A stretch of 64,000 nucleotides of DNA, taken from NCBI GenBank assembly GCA_033239005.1, contig BSQZ01000004.1, positions 10,603,007-10,667,006 on the forward strand. The letters are read 5' to 3'. Source of the DNA: Lamellibrachia satsuma (Eukaryota; Annelida; Polychaeta; Sabellida; Siboglinidae). A program made the translations under genes and the position numbers. Below are positions 34,496 to 46,437 of this stretch, in pieces; the first letter of the stretch is position 1, and the number at the start of each line of letters is the position of its first letter. The notes beneath the pieces were generated by a model. It was not told where the DNA came from and searched no databases. It worked only from the letters and a program-made list of their open reading frames with translations.

Positions 34496-34558
34496 ATCAA
34501 GTAACTCTTCAAATTTATTGTATCGGCCTGTGTTCTTGATCAATGTAGCCAGGGACTC
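34496..34558 (-). CDS. FAS1-domain gene, exon 5 (stabilin-like)
   Basis: A 63-bp exon lies between CCGTTTTCAG and GTAAGT, phase 0 at both ends. It encodes ESLATLIKNTGRYNKFEELL plus Asp, the opening helix of a FAS1 domain (TGRYxxFxxLL is typical). The next exon in sense order is 10.1 kb away across the satellite-rich intron 5, yet the peptide continues exactly. The boundary between the first and second FAS1 domains falls at the exon 4/5 junction. Confidence 0.9.
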
Positions 34559-35688
34559 CTGAAAACGGAATGTTTTAAACCTTTCAAGGAAAACACCACT
34601 TGTGTACCAAATACAAAACTGTCTTTGAGCTTGATCAATATAAAATGCAGCACACCATTCAAACCTAAAACTGTATTTTGTTCATATTTAAGTTCTCAAT
34701 GTTTAAAGGAACATAAAACTTGAGCAAATACAGTATAGCATATAATACAAAGGAGAACAATATTGCACATACTTCAAATGGCTGTAAAAGGATCAAATCC
34801 ATGTACTCCGAAATTACGATCCAACACTATGGCTGTGCTATTGACATCTTTAAAACTCCATCCTCAACTAATTTAACCTATTGTGAATCTGGTTAGTTTA
34901 TGTTTATGTAGTGTTTGAATAGTCTAAGTAACATCTACAGTTGATTTAATAAAAAACATGTATTTTTTTTCAAATTATTGAAAGAACTGATTTCAGTCAT
35001 TAGATCTGGTAAGGCTCAAAATATTGGATATCCAAAATGGTAAACACTTTGCGGGGCAATGCCAATCATGGATGTGACTTCCATCTTCTCGCTGATTACA
35101 TGACAAAGTTATGAAATTTCACCAAGGGTGAAATTTGTGAGTTTTTAGCATTTCAGTTTTCACTTCAATTAATGGTTGACCAAAAATTATGTAATTTAAT
35201 AGTTTGTCTGATGATTTCACAAAAACTACATATAAAAGTTGCACAAACGAGCTAGCATGTTGCAGTGGATATTATATAGGTTTGATATTTTGCAAAATTA
35301 ATTTGAAATGACTAGCAATAAAATTTAATTGACGAGGGACCTTGAAACTTATTGTTTATTCCTGGCTGCATGAGTAATAGTCACTTCACAATAATGAAAT
35401 CCCTGGGAACATGGCTTTAATTGGATTTACAGGATATGGCCTGCGTTTGTCAAATGACATGTCTAAAGAATATATTAACTATGCACAGTCAGTTACAATC
35501 AGTCTCACAAGATCCAAATAATAATAAGCTCCTTTTGAGTAGGCACAGCAAAACCGTGGACATAAATCTATAACCATACAAGTTTGTTTTGCAGGTCTTA
35601 CAGATTCCTGTTACCAGTTGGCCATGTGTGTGCCATTCAGGGTTGGCATGTATAGAGTAGGTAATGGTAAACAATGTCTTGTGCTTAC
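34559..35688. other. Intron 4
   Basis: 1.1 kb of AT-rich sequence with no recognised feature between FAS1 exons 4 and 5. Confidence 0.7.
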
Positions 35689-35829
35689 TTTGTGACTACC
35701 AATGACATTTGGAGGTTTGTCCATAACACCATCAGTGACATGAATAATGCCATTTGCAGCAATGATATCTCCTTTCAAGATGACTGACTTTCTCCGCATT
35801 CCATGCAGTTTGTACATCAGTTCATCATG
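35689..35829 (-). CDS. FAS1-domain gene, exon 4 (stabilin-like)
   Basis: Forty-seven codons between GTCTGTTTAAG and GTAAGC, phase 0. The peptide has HDELMYKLHGMRRKSVILKG followed by DIIAANGIIHVTDGVM. This is the H2 motif of FAS1 domains (usual form I.ATNGVIHVID.VL), preceded by the beta strand carrying VILKGD. It completes the first FAS1 domain. The acceptor polypyrimidine tract is short but acceptable. Confidence 0.93.
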
Positions 35830-37432
35830 CTTAAACAGACACATTCATTTCACATTCCACATACTATCCTGCTAATTGTATAGTTCTTGAAACACATACA
35901 AAATTCTTTCATAACCATGAAGTCAATGCATTGGTTACCTTAAATGTTTCAATAAATGATGGCTGAATTTTGAAGCATAATGACTCCACGATGACTGGAT
36001 GATGATGTCATGATGACTGCATCATGACTGCATCATGACTGCATCATGAATGCATGATACTGGCATACTTGTTAAGTTTCAGAAATGCAAATGCAGGAGA
36101 TTTATGTGTAAATCAGAGGGTCTTGGGGTCTTGGAGGTTTGTGCCTAAATCAGAAGGTCTCAGTGTATAAGAGAACTGTGCGTACATTTTTGTATTTCAC
36201 ATCCTCCACCACACATAAAAATTACATTAGATCAGCTGTAGTTCCCAATACATTGCACATATACTAGTAAATGATACACTGACATGTTAATATAAATATT
36301 GTGGCAGTAGAATATTTCCTTGTGGACTAGTAATTATAAACCAACATGTTTACTACTGTGATGGTCTAGAACTACTAATAATTTGTTCTACTCCTGAAAT
36401 ATATTACCGTACAAAAAAATTCCTTACCTGACTGGCAGTAGCCTTCATATTTTATTACACATGCAACTAACATAATATATAGTGGCAGGGCTAGAGCTGA
36501 AGGAGGAGGGGCTGACAATCTTTTATTAACTGAGGCCATGCAAAAATATTTTTTGTTCATTAGAAATCTGGGAGATTTGTTCTCCCATGTGGGAGATCGG
36601 GAGATTTGATAGATATCCAGGAGTCTCCCGGCAATTCCAGGAAACTTACAGGATTATGCCTCAGTTAGACTTCCTACACACAAATGTAGGGCATAGTAAG
36701 TTTGGATATAGGAAGTTTTTAAAAGTTCATATCATCTGACATGGATGCTTTTGAGCAGGGACATTTCCATGTTTGCTGGTAGAACCTTTTGGCAGTGTAA
36801 CTGTGGATTTTTAGATGATTTTAATAGGTGGAAGAATTTTTGCGAGTGCAGAATTTGGTAAACAATGATGGGTATGGCGCATTCAGCCATTTTAAGAGTT
36901 AGAAATATGTGATTTTAAAAAAACTCGACCAGCATGTCAATGAGATGATGACAAAGGCAGGTAAGAAGTTTAAGAATTTTTGATGATCCCGTTTTCTTAT
37001 AATCATGCAAAACGTTAACATGGTCACCAGTGGGAAATGTAACTGTAGGCTGATCCCCTACCATGTATGGATAACGCATGATGAATGCATGGTGAATGTG
37101 CAGTGAATATATGGTGTCAGTGTAATAATAACTGAATGACTGTGTAGTCACCACATGTTGACTGTCTGTTGACTGCATGGTGATGTCACAATGACTGCAT
37201 GTTGAAGTGTGATGTATTTATCATGGCATGAGCACTTTAATAAAGTTCAACAGATGTCAGTATTGGAATCAAACAGGAAACGTCTATGGCTATACAAATA
37301 TTGAAAACAATGCTTAGTATATCATATTTACAATATTTATGCTGTCTTGAAGCCAACTGTCAGAGCTAGAAGTTCATCAAAGTACCATTTACTTTGCCTA
37401 TGATGTAAGAGGTGAGATTGAAGTGAACTGAC
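35830..37432. other. Intron 3
   Basis: 1.6 kb of AT-rich sequence. A run of GACTGCATCAT repeats lies at 36010-36055. A patch at 36560-36640 alternates GGGAGATTTG and CTCCC words and may fold. No exon was recognised. Confidence 0.6.
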
Positions 37433-37576
37433 CTTATAGAGCAGCTCAGCACTGTTTCCTTCCAGTGTGTAGAACTCTGTTGCATTAGTTAAATCAGACA
37501 ATGTCAGTTGGGCAGCAATTAAGTGTTGACGTAACAACTGTCTTCCCCAGTTCTTCACTTCAAAAACTTTGTATGA
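37433..37576 (-). CDS. FAS1-domain gene, exon 3 (stabilin-like)
   Basis: Forty-eight codons between TTGTTGTAACAG and GTCAGT, phase 0. The peptide begins SYKVFEVKNWGRQLLRQHLI and continues AAQLTLSDLTNATEFYTLEG. It covers the centre of the first FAS1 domain: the QLLRQHLI helix (usual form LLRYHVV), then the strand with TLEGN. The domain half carried by this single exon corresponds to exon 7 plus an unseen exon in the second domain, so intron positions differ between the two domains. Confidence 0.92.
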
Positions 37577-37774
37577 CTGTTACAACAAATACATCAAGAA
37601 TACATTATGTTGTCTTTGTTCTAATTTAAGTTTGTTACCTTCATTCTAATAGAGTGATTATACACAGAACAATGAATGCATATATTTCGTATACCAATAT
37701 TTTTATGTATCAATATAGTATGCATATACATGTATCGATATTTTCTATATACCAATATATTTTGTATATATAGG

Positions 37775-38430
37775 AAATTGGGGCAAGTTGTAACAAAAAC
37801 AGCATATTTCAGGATTTTAGGTTCAGATTGTTACGCTATCAAAACTTTTTTTGAATGCCAGCGAAATCAGAAATATCTCCCACAGATACCAGGTACATCA
37901 ATAAAGTCTTAATGTAATACACATTTGCACAATGATAGGTTTATGATGATTCTTAAAGTGTTACAATTTACTCTGATGTAGGGCAAGTTGCAACAGCCAG
38001 CAGGACAAATTGTAACATGTTTTACCATTGAGGCAAAATGTTCAAGTTGATATATATAATATATGAATCACGATTTTATTCTAACCACAACTATTAATTT
38101 ACTTACTCAACGTTTCGTTAACTTAGCCACATATGGGATGACCTGCTTGCATAGCCAACTGGTGAGCAGAAGAAGAAGAAATCCCATAATTCCTTATGAA
38201 GGCTAAAGCCAAAATGTTGAGTAAGTAAAATCAATAGTTGTGGTTAGAAGAAAATCTTGATTCATATATGTAACATACTTATTTTTAAATATCTGTTAAA
38301 ATCCCCTATTGGAACACTGTGCAAACACTAATGAATAGAATCATGTTAATTGCAAAACATTGTTAATTGATGTTCAATTCATAATGGATGGCACTTTGCC
38401 AACACTCAGCCTCGCAATGTTACAATTTGT
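37775..38430. repeat. Region of GGGGCAAGTTGTAAC-type words
   Basis: GGGGCAAGTTGTAAC at 37780 and its near-complement GTTACAATTTGTCC at 38418 could be the ends of a DNA element. Two internal copies occur near 37981 and 38010. The MITE at 38061-38276 sits inside. No coding capacity is seen. Confidence 0.4.
38061..38276. repeat. MITE-like hairpin, copy 1
   Basis: The two ends are inverted repeats. TGAATCACGATTTTATTCTA at the left pairs with the AATCTTGATTCATA end at the right, and TTACTTACTCAACGTTT pairs with AAATGTTGAGTAAGTAA. The loop holds CACATATGGGATGACCTGCT and CAACTGGTGAGCAGAAGAAG. A second, shorter copy is at 40895-41050. The loop words may derive from a Penelope-type element, a relic of which lies at 39.9-40.2 kb. 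Confidence 0.7.
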
Positions 38431-38832
38431 CCAGGAAATTGTGTGTGACTCAGGACCCTCTCGTTCTCAACACCTGCGATTACATAAAACATACTTAAAA
38501 ACTGCTTAATGGCCTATGTAACAGCTAGAGCATATATTCATGATTATAAACTATCAAACAAAGAGCATCATAGGATAAGTCATGTGCACACAAACCCTTA
38601 CCAAGTAGACATACCTAGTGAAAGTTAATAAAAATTTTTAGTCAAAGTTCCTTTCTGGACACCCTCAATTCTTTTACAATCAATGAAAAACTGACTCACC
38701 AAAACTTTATCGGAATTGATTAATGTTTAGGGGTGGCTACCAAAGGTTGAAGTTCACAACCATAGACGACCATAATATCTTATACACGTTTCTACAACAC
38801 CACACATGTGAATAAAAAGTTACTAGAAAATT

Positions 38833-39228
38833 AAAACTTCTTTATTCGACACTAAAGGAGAATGCCTTCATAAAAGCCATGTCATTTCTTGCTACCAATG
38901 TGAGAAGAAGGGCATTGTACCAGGCGCAAACGTATACCATGACGACGAAGACAGATATACATTGCAAGACCTTATCCTGACTGGACCATCACAGGCAAAC
39001 AGAGAAAGCAGCCTGCAGGACGAGTTTAAAAATACGATGCTGACACCCACAACTGAGAAGCTCCTTGCTCAGTTTCTCCTGTAGGAGGCACATGCACCAT
39101 TTGTGTGTCCAGTGTTGGAAATGGTCGTATCAAAACATATGGCCCAGACCATGACTTTCAAGTTCCAGGATTTGATTCACGTCGTTACTGCTGTCGCCAC
39201 CTTGTCACCTGTTCTTCTGCCAAAATAG
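38833..39228 (+). pseudogene. Unrecognised coding-like stretch with one stop
   Basis: One plus-strand frame stays open for 132 codons apart from a single TAG at about codon 84. It reads LFDTKGECLHKSHVISCYQC, then DEDRYTLQDLILTGPSQANR, FKNTMLTPTTEKLLAQF and, after the stop, FVCPVLEMVVSKHMAQ. Composition is protein-like and not repetitive. No start codon or flanking splice sites were identified and no family is recognised. It sits antisense inside intron 2 of the FAS1 gene, so a transposon relic is most likely. Confidence 0.4.
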
Positions 39229-39945
39229 AGCACTCTTGAAAGCTGATCTTACTCTCCTTGGGGAACTAGGATAGGCAGCCGTTCTATGTTCTCTTTTCCC
39301 GATATTTGTGGAAGAAGTTTACCATCCCAATGGACAGTCAGTGGAGCACTGGACTTAGAGTCATGTGACAAGGGTCTGATAACAACTCATATGCCAAGGC
39401 CTTGTGACAGTAATCATGCGAATTATGACTCATGACAATTTTTACTGAAACGTTTTGATTTATATGTGCGGTATCGTATAAACACATATAGGTTATCATT
39501 GGCAGCTGTGGGAGCCAACTTCAATTTTTTTAGAGACCTCTAAATATCATTTAATTGCACTGAAATTTGGTCAGGATACCTTTATCTAAGGATGCAACAA
39601 AACAAGAGGGTGTTCCAATGGAAATTCAAAACTTAAAAAATAAGAACCACCCTAATGCACAGCTCAGATCGCAGTTACAAGAAGTTTTGCATTGACCAAA
39701 AAAATTAGAAACTTAACTATTTTGTTTGATATGTATCTGATGTAAACAAAAGTCAAAACAGAGAAAGAATATTTGTATTTTTACTTTGAGCATCAAGTAA
39801 AGTATATGACCTTGCATTTCTTCTGTGTTGGGTGTCCATGAGTGTTAAATATCAACATTGGGTATGGTCTATCAGGATGAAATCACAAATGCAGTTGATT
39901 TAAAGAGTGCAAACTATCATTTTACTGAAACAAAACAGAGAAAAA

Positions 39946-40260
39946 TTAAAAATGCACATAAGATCTGGATGTGATAGTCTGATATGTGGCTAAGTCGGTA
40001 TATCCCCCCTCGTCTGGATTCATCATTGGAGTTGTCTTTCTGATCCATATGACCTCTTTAATCCATCTCAAGTTTCTGTTGCTTTCTCTGTCAATCACTT
40101 TTGCTCCCTTTTCTTCATGGATAAACCAACTGGTTGTGATGTTATCAACTTCCTTCTTGTGCTCCTCGAGTCTTGTTCCAAATGGTCTCCGTTTCGCCAA
40201 TGTACATGTGGCTACAGCTCTTACAAGGGATCTGCTGTAGGGGAAGGCAGTGTTAGTTGA
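39946..40260 (-). pseudogene. Penelope-like element GIY-YIG endonuclease, C-terminal part
   Basis: A minus-strand frame has RRPFGTRLEEHKKEVDNITT, then AKVIDRESNRNLRWIKEVIW and IRKTTPMMNPDEGGYTDL. These are the hallmark C-terminal blocks of Penelope-like retroelements, whose GIY-YIG nuclease makes the priming nick. The catalytic MYIGET is in a different frame just upstream (near 40210), so one frameshift separates them. Upstream, a triplicated ATAGTTGAGCCACCCGG-type unit (40255-40300) interrupts the reading. The RT is missing. Confidence 0.8.
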
Positions 40261-40689
40261 GCCACTCGGATAGTTGAGCCACCCGGATAGTTGAGCCACC
40301 CATGTATCCTGGGAAACTACAGAACCAACAGTTACACGGTAGCACTCCATGATTGAACATGCTATTAGAACACGATTGACATATAATAGGTTACATTTGT
40401 CACAACGGTCAGAACATGTGAGCTAAAAGTATGCTTTTTGATGTTTTTCGAAACTTAGTAATTATGACTAGTGTCTGCTGGTGTGTAAACAGTCAGTGCA
40501 TGTTATCAAACTTTGTTGTTTATGTACTAACAAATGGTTTAACTATGCACAGAGAATAATATTCACCGGAGCCAGTAGCTTGAATCTTTCACTCCTGCTC
40601 CAGTCTCTGCATTGCGAAGTTGTGTGTGAGAAACTTGCCGGACGGGGCTGTACATGTGTTCAGTTCTTGTCTGGTTTGCTTTGATGAGC

Positions 40690-40812
40690 TCACATTCCTG
40701 TTAATTTTCTTCCCAAAGTGGCTGCGTGATAAGCAGTCCACTTTGCAATAAAATCGTCATTTATTTGGCCCTTTTCAATCTCTACTACATTGGACGTGTG
40801 TTGGTTATTGCA
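40690..40812 (+). repeat. LTR-like 3' end fragment (GCATAAA family)
   Basis: Carries the family pattern AATAAAATCGTCATTTATTT, then GGCCCTTTTCAATCTC, then GTTGGTTATTGCATAAA, followed by the palindromic continuation TGAATTTATGCAAC. The same arrangement is at 51225-51296 and 61608-61675. The 5' part is missing or too diverged. Confidence 0.6.
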
Positions 40813-40894
40813 TAAATGAATTTATGCAACTTACCAGGTGCATAACAAGTTTTACTACATCATAGGAGTTTCACTGTTCCATCCTCCTTTCATA

Positions 40895-41050
40895 CCATAA
40901 ATGTATCCACATATGGGATGGCCTACTTGCCATGCCAACTGGTGAGCAGAAGAAGAACTAGTCGTCCCAGAGTTCAGTTCCTAATTAACGCTACCAACGG
41001 TAGCTGAGATGCTGAGTAAGTAAATCTCAATAGTTGTGATTAGAGAATAT
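40895..41050. repeat. MITE-like hairpin, copy 2
   Basis: Shares CACATATGGGATGGCCTACT, CAACTGGTGAGCAGAAGAAG and GCTGAGTAAGTAAA with the copy at 38061-38276. Only the right-hand half of the inverted repeat is well kept (TCAATAGTTGTGATTAGAG). Confidence 0.6.
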
Positions 41051-41069
41051 TTTTTTTACTTCTTTACCA

Positions 41070-41775
41070 ATTTTTTTTTACAATATTTAACAACTTTGCC
41101 GCCCAATGGCCCAGATGGCAAGTGGACAAGGAAGCCAATGGCTGATCGAGAGTCCAACAATTTTTTCATCTATGTGTAACCCACCCTCCTGAGATATGTG
41201 TCAACCTTGTTTTTAAACATATTCAGCCTGCTAGCAGTTATGCAATCTGTAGAATTTTTTTTCCATCCATATATATTACTCTATGAGAAAAAGTACTTCC
41301 TGATATCCAATCTACACTGATCCTTTACTAATATTACCTCATGTCCTCTAGTTCTACTATATTTCTTGAGTGAGTTAAAAATATTTCTATCAATATTTTC
41401 ATACCCATTCAATACCTTAAAAACTTGATCTCCACCTAACCTCTTTGTCTCTATAGTTGTTAAACCACATTCTTTTAGGCATTCTTCATAACTAAGATCT
41501 CTCAGTTCTGAAATCATTTTAGTTGCTCTCTTCTGTATTCGTTCAAGCATATCTATATTCTTTTTATGGTATGGTCTCCACGCTTGTATATATTATTCTA
41601 AATGAGGTCTAACTATGGCTTTATACAGGTATAATTACCTCTTTTTCCCTATATGTTATATTTCTCATAATCAACCCAATAATTAACCCTTTGAAGCTGT
41701 AATACCACACTGCTCTGAAACTTCCATATCAGTATTTAGAGTTACTCCCAAGTCTTTTTCTTTTATGATAGTACC
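41070..41775 (-). mobile_element. CR1-type LINE 3' fragment, copy 2
   Basis: Aligns by eye with 14560-15260, including the conserved untranslated GGCCCAGATGGCAAGTGGAC and the C-terminal RT coding part (RATKMISELRDLSYEECLKE). It has several small deletions and frameshifts. Minus strand, inside intron 2 of the host gene and in the same orientation as it. About 700 bp, a typical 5'-truncated insertion. Confidence 0.85.
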
Positions 41776-42401
41776 TAGAACACTACATCCTTATTCAGGT
41801 AGAACTTGATGAACATGTTTCATTGGTGTATTTATTTTCCAATGCCCCTGTCACTGATTGAAAAATAAAAAACTCATCAGTCGAGCAGACAGACAATAAA
41901 TGAACAAAAACTAACAACAAAGTGAAATGTGTTCCATGCATCATTTTGCACCGCCACATATGATGTTAATGGTAAATGTTCTAGCTATGTTTTGAAGGGA
42001 ACATATATCACAAAATGTTAATGGATTGAGTGCACAAAGCTGTGCTGTTGTGCATAGTTTCACGTGTCTGAAGACTGACATACAAAGCCTTTGTTCAATG
42101 CATAACAAATTGGACACAATCGATGGAATTTGCACAAACTTGTAAATATTTTGTCTGGTCGTTGTCAGGGACAACAACACAGGGACAAAGTTCAAGTACC
42201 TACATGAACAGATAAAACACTAATGCATTATACTCAATGATTCAAATGTTGGAATAAACTTTTTGGAACTTGAACATAATCAGAGTACATTTTGTATGTA
42301 TTCAACAAACTTAATTCTTTTTCATGTACCCATGATCTGAGGCATGCATATACATTAATGTTTTGTGGCAATGTATTGATATGACTTAAAGAACTGCTTA
42401 C

Positions 42402-42557
42402 AATTCTTGATGAGAGGAATGCCCTGTCAGTTGGGACAAAAAACGTGAAGGGGCCATGGGCTGACAGTGCATCGCGGTAGGCAAACTTCATCAGCCGAAG
42501 CATGTAGATGAACTGCCCCGACAGCTTCGGGTCACTGGCATGCAATTCTTGCATCCT
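42402..42557 (-). CDS. FAS1-domain gene, exon 2 (stabilin-like)
   Basis: Fifty-two codons between CTTTACTTTGTAG and GTAAGC, phase 0. The peptide starts RMQELHASDPKLSGQFIYML and includes GPFTFFVPTDRAFLSSRI. This is the N-terminal half of the first FAS1 domain; FTFFVPTDRAF is a near-perfect H1 motif. The preceding exon ends GNIIQ, matching the usual link from an EGF-like module straight into FAS1 in stabilins. It is the best single piece of evidence for the gene. Confidence 0.95.
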
Positions 42558-42939
42558 CTACAAAGTAAAGGATAAGTAAACACATCCTGTTTTGCCCTAG
42601 CCCAAGTAATTATATGTGGAAAAGGCGGTGTAACATAATTCTAATAAAAATAACACATATTTGTAAATTTTACTCTCAAATGTGTCTCTAGTGATCCTTT
42701 TTCAATTCATTCAAATGTTGGAAACAGTTGTCCTGTCTTTCTTCTAGTATTAATCAGGTTGTAGAGGCCTGCAATGTCTTTTGACCTTCCAAGACATACT
42801 GTGCCTGTTGTCAAATGATGCCTGTTGGATCTTCTGTACCTCTTTATTCAGCATATTCAACTTTATTCTGTGTGACTCTCATGTAGTGCAGCCTGAAGAT
42901 TAGCTCAAGCGGCTTTTACTGAATCAGCATGTTTACAAC

Positions 42940-43077
42940 TGCACACACACACACACACACACACACCACACACGCACGCACGCAACGCACGCACGCACGC
43001 ACGCACTCACTCACTCACTCACTCACTCACTCACTCACTCACTCACTCACTCACTCACTCACTCACTCACTCACTCA

Positions 43078-43118
<41 letters not shown>

Positions 43119-43125
43119 TCACTCA

Positions 43126-43182
<57 letters not shown>

Positions 43183-43430
43183 TCACTCACTCACACACAC
43201 ACACACACACACACACCGACACACACATGCACGCATGCATGCACGCACGCATGCACACACACACACACACACAAACACACACATATGCATACACAAGCAC
43301 ACACAGGAACACATACGCACACACTCGCATACACTCGCTCGCTCACTCGCATGTACACACGCACGCACACACACTCAAACCACACAAAAAAGCATAGCAC
43401 ATATGCATACAAGCACTCACACTTATTGAA
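42940..43430. repeat. Compound microsatellite (AC)n/(ACTC)n/(ACGC)n
   Basis: About 490 bp of CA-rich simple repeats: (AC)n, then (ACGC)n, a long (ACTC)n from 43006 to 43080, then alternating (AC)n and (ACTC)n blocks and a degenerate CA-rich tail. The 166-codon His/Thr ORF and the minus-strand Cys/Val ORFs are translations of it. Intron 1 of the FAS1 gene. Confidence 0.98.
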
Positions 43431-43504
43431 TGGTGTTTGTCATATTTCTATGTGTGAGCTTGTTTAGAAAATGTTGTATTCCTATTAGAGGATATACTGT
43501 TATT

Positions 43505-44205
43505 TAAATGAAATTGTGTTACCCATGAATCCAAAGAAGAAAGACACAATACACATATCTATAAATATTTAATTCAACTATAGACAACACTTTTTGATAG
43601 ATCTTTGCATGCTCTAGACAAATTATTTTATTCCATGGACATACATGGAGTCAGAGGAGCTACACTGTCATTTTGGCAAATAAACTACCCATGAATCATA
43701 AACTCAAGTCTGATCTGAATATGAATATGACGAATATGTCATTGCTAATAATATTACATGTTGAAGTTTTGGACATAAATTATGAGGGTAAAAGGAATAT
43801 AGTTTATATCCATTTGTTACCCATTAAGCTTAAAAAAACACTATGAAAACAGTGTTACTCATGAATCCAACTGTAACCCACAAATCCATGTATATTATTT
43901 CGTCCTTTTAGCAAATAAAAACATTTACAAACAGTTACATAGAGTTCCTGACTTATGTGCACAAATGAGTGGACAAAAGATAAGGAGTTCATGTAAACAT
44001 AATGTTTATAATTTAGTTTTTCATGGTAATAAGTCAGAGTTCTGCTGTAAAGCAGTGGAACCTAGACAAATGTAACACTGCTAGACTTCTAATGTTTAAA
44101 ATTTCATTTCTCAATATGTATGCTGTACTTCTGAGATGCATACAGAGCAAGGGCAATGTGTTACCTACAAATCCAACATTATCCACGAATCCAAACTTAA
44201 TTCAA
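43505..44205. repeat. Region of repeated TTACCCATGAATCCA words
   Basis: TTACCCATGAATCC or close variants occur near 43511, 43686, 43853, 43870 and 44160-44190, spread across 700 bp of AT-rich DNA. It may be a DNA transposon with terminal and subterminal copies of one motif. No transposase is seen. Confidence 0.4.
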
Positions 44206-44639
44206 GGGCATGTGATTTTCATTAGTTAACTGATATGCAGCTAGTTGGTGTTTTTGCATCATTAAAATGCCCAAATTCTCTTAACTTTTAGTTCTCAAAG
44301 TACATCTAACTTAACAATGTCACAATTCATGTTTTAATCTTTATTTCTGTAGTATATTCACAATCTGAAATTGTATAAAATGGGAATTTGATGGACTTGG
44401 GGCATCTAATGACAAACATTATATTTTTCCTCCAAATTTAAGATAATAATATAATAAAAAATACTAATATTGTACTAAAATCCCCAGGAGACCCAAGCTT
44501 GGCAGCGCACCAAAACAAAAAGGGTGAAGCAGTTCATAATCGATAAGCAGTTCAAGTGTTAAACAGTTGGATTGGTATGATGGGGAGCTATGCAGGATAA
44601 GCAAGTTTAAACATGTTGAAGTTTCAATAAGCCCTTGAG

Positions 44640-45215
44640 AGCAATATTATGATAAAAGGAATTGCAATAGTCAAGTCTACTGCTAACAATAGCCGTTGCA
44701 ATAGTTTTGGAAAGACATATACCGGCAAATATGACGAAGGTCACAAATATGATAAAAATAGCAACAACAAGTTTGTCAAATATGCTGTCTAAAATTTTTA
44801 TTATTATCGAAGATGACTCCTAAATTCCGTGTTGAGACAGATGAAATACTGGCTTAGCACAGGTGTCGGGAAAAAACAATCAAGTTTACCTCACTGCTTT
44901 TTTTGTACCAATAATAAGAAACTCTGTTTTACTTGCATTTAACTTTAAACTTATTTAACTTAGGAAAGGTAAATCTGTGTATCATCTGCATAATATTATA
45001 GGTGGTGGTCCAAGTTGTGAGTTTGAATAACTGAGCTGAGTGGAGTAGTATAAAGAGAAAAAAAATATTGGTCCAAGAACAGAACCCTGAAAAACACCAC
45101 ACGGAGTGGGTGGTGCCACTGAAAAGCAATTAGCTATCTTCACTCTTTGGTATCTATTAGTTAATTTATACGCAGTAAAGCGGCAATATGTCATAAAACT
45201 AGCATACTTTATTTA
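44640..45215 (-). pseudogene. LINE reverse transcriptase fragment (L2/CR1-like)
   Basis: Minus-strand frames give RFTAYKLTNRYQRVKIANCF, then PPTPCGVFQGSVLGPIFF (substrate motif, Pro to Phe), then remnants of the catalytic Asp pair region and LNASKTEFLIIGT. Short frames and stops show decay. Downstream on the minus strand (44640-44870) more RT-tail sequence is likely but diverged. Confidence 0.7.
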
Positions 45216-45219
45216 ATTC

Positions 45220-46430
45220 ATCACCAAATCGTACATTTCCTGAAATATTAAGAGGTGAAAGAACATGATAGAAACACATTTTGTATGGATATTATTTTTA
45301 CCTACATTGATGTTATAAATACTGATAAATTAAGTTCTACAATGTTCCGTAAAACAGCTATTCGGTTAACCAATGAAAATCACTGTACATTCCCTTCAAT
45401 TCTGTGTCTTATTATGTTTAGCAAATAAAAACTATCTGTCTTTCTGTTTGAGTTAAAATAACTAATTTGCACTAATATGCATGTGTGACAGTATTGTCTT
45501 TCTTTTTCTGAACATGTTCATGTATAACATTAATTCACACAATTTTCATGTAAATTTTCTTATAATGAACAAACCAAAACATTCGAGTGGCTTGGTATTC
45601 TGATAAGAATTTAATTATGTACACATAGAATCAGAATTTTTATTGTTTTCGAGTGTTTACAGGGTTTGTACTTTATTCTTCACATGCCAAATGATTCATA
45701 GGTAGCATATATTTGGCATCCGGGTCTCCTGGTATCCAAGACAGGCATAATTTAACAGCAGTTATGAAAAGAACACATATTAAACATACAAAAATATGCT
45801 TACATATTTTTCCAAGCCTACAGGAAACACACTGGTCTGTCTGGTTACTGTTCGAAATACATGCATGGCTACAAATATAGAAAATAATTTAGATCATAAC
45901 TATCCTTAGAATAAATGTTTTATTAGATGGGCCAAACCTGTTTTTCAAAGAAATATAATAAGTTTATTTGTAGATTGGCAATGCTTATTTTGCAAATTAG
46001 ACAGTCCTGTGAATTTGTGGATAACATTAATCAAAATGGCTTCAACGCCAATCTACTTTACCAAGTGTTTTCATCCAATCCTTTGGCAATTTTTTCTTCA
46101 AGTATGTTTGCATTTTACTGGAAAGGTTCAAGAATAAATGAAGGACATCGGTAACGTTTTTGCATTGATTTTGTTAGAATAGATCATATACACACATATA
46201 CATATACGCACATACCCACGCAAGCACGCATGCACTCACGCACACATGCATACATATACTTTGAACTAAGCATTCCGATTAGCAAACAAGTTAAACTAAA
46301 CCATTATGCCACCCTCAATGCCCAATAACGTAGAAAACAAATAAAGATTATCAGGAAAAGAAAAGAGCAACACATGTTGTAATATTGCTTAAAATTGCTT
46401 AGCGCACATGCACTACAAAATACTTTGTTC
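45220..46430. other. Intron 1, right part
   Basis: AT-rich intronic sequence. A CA/CG-rich simple patch lies at 46190-46255. A minus-strand segment at 45807-45871 has AG and GT borders but does not fit the reading phase of its neighbours (see rejected items). Confidence 0.5.
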
Positions 46431-46437
46431 CTTTTAC

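Noticed and set aside
38150..38200. Hammerhead ribozyme core (CTGGTGAG...GAA) as in Penelope-like elements
   Set aside because: The conserved CUGAUGA core reads CTGGTGA and no three-stem arrangement with a cleavage site could be drawn with confidence.
42929..43467. Long His/Thr-rich and Cys/Val-rich ORFs
   Set aside because: They are translations of (AC)n, (ACTC)n and (ACGC)n microsatellites on both strands.
45807..45871. Possible extra exon of the FAS1 gene on the minus strand
   Set aside because: It has TTTGTAG and GTAAGC borders and Cys residues in one frame, but 65 bp breaks the phase 0 junction between the EGF exon and exon 2, and the in-phase frame has a stop.
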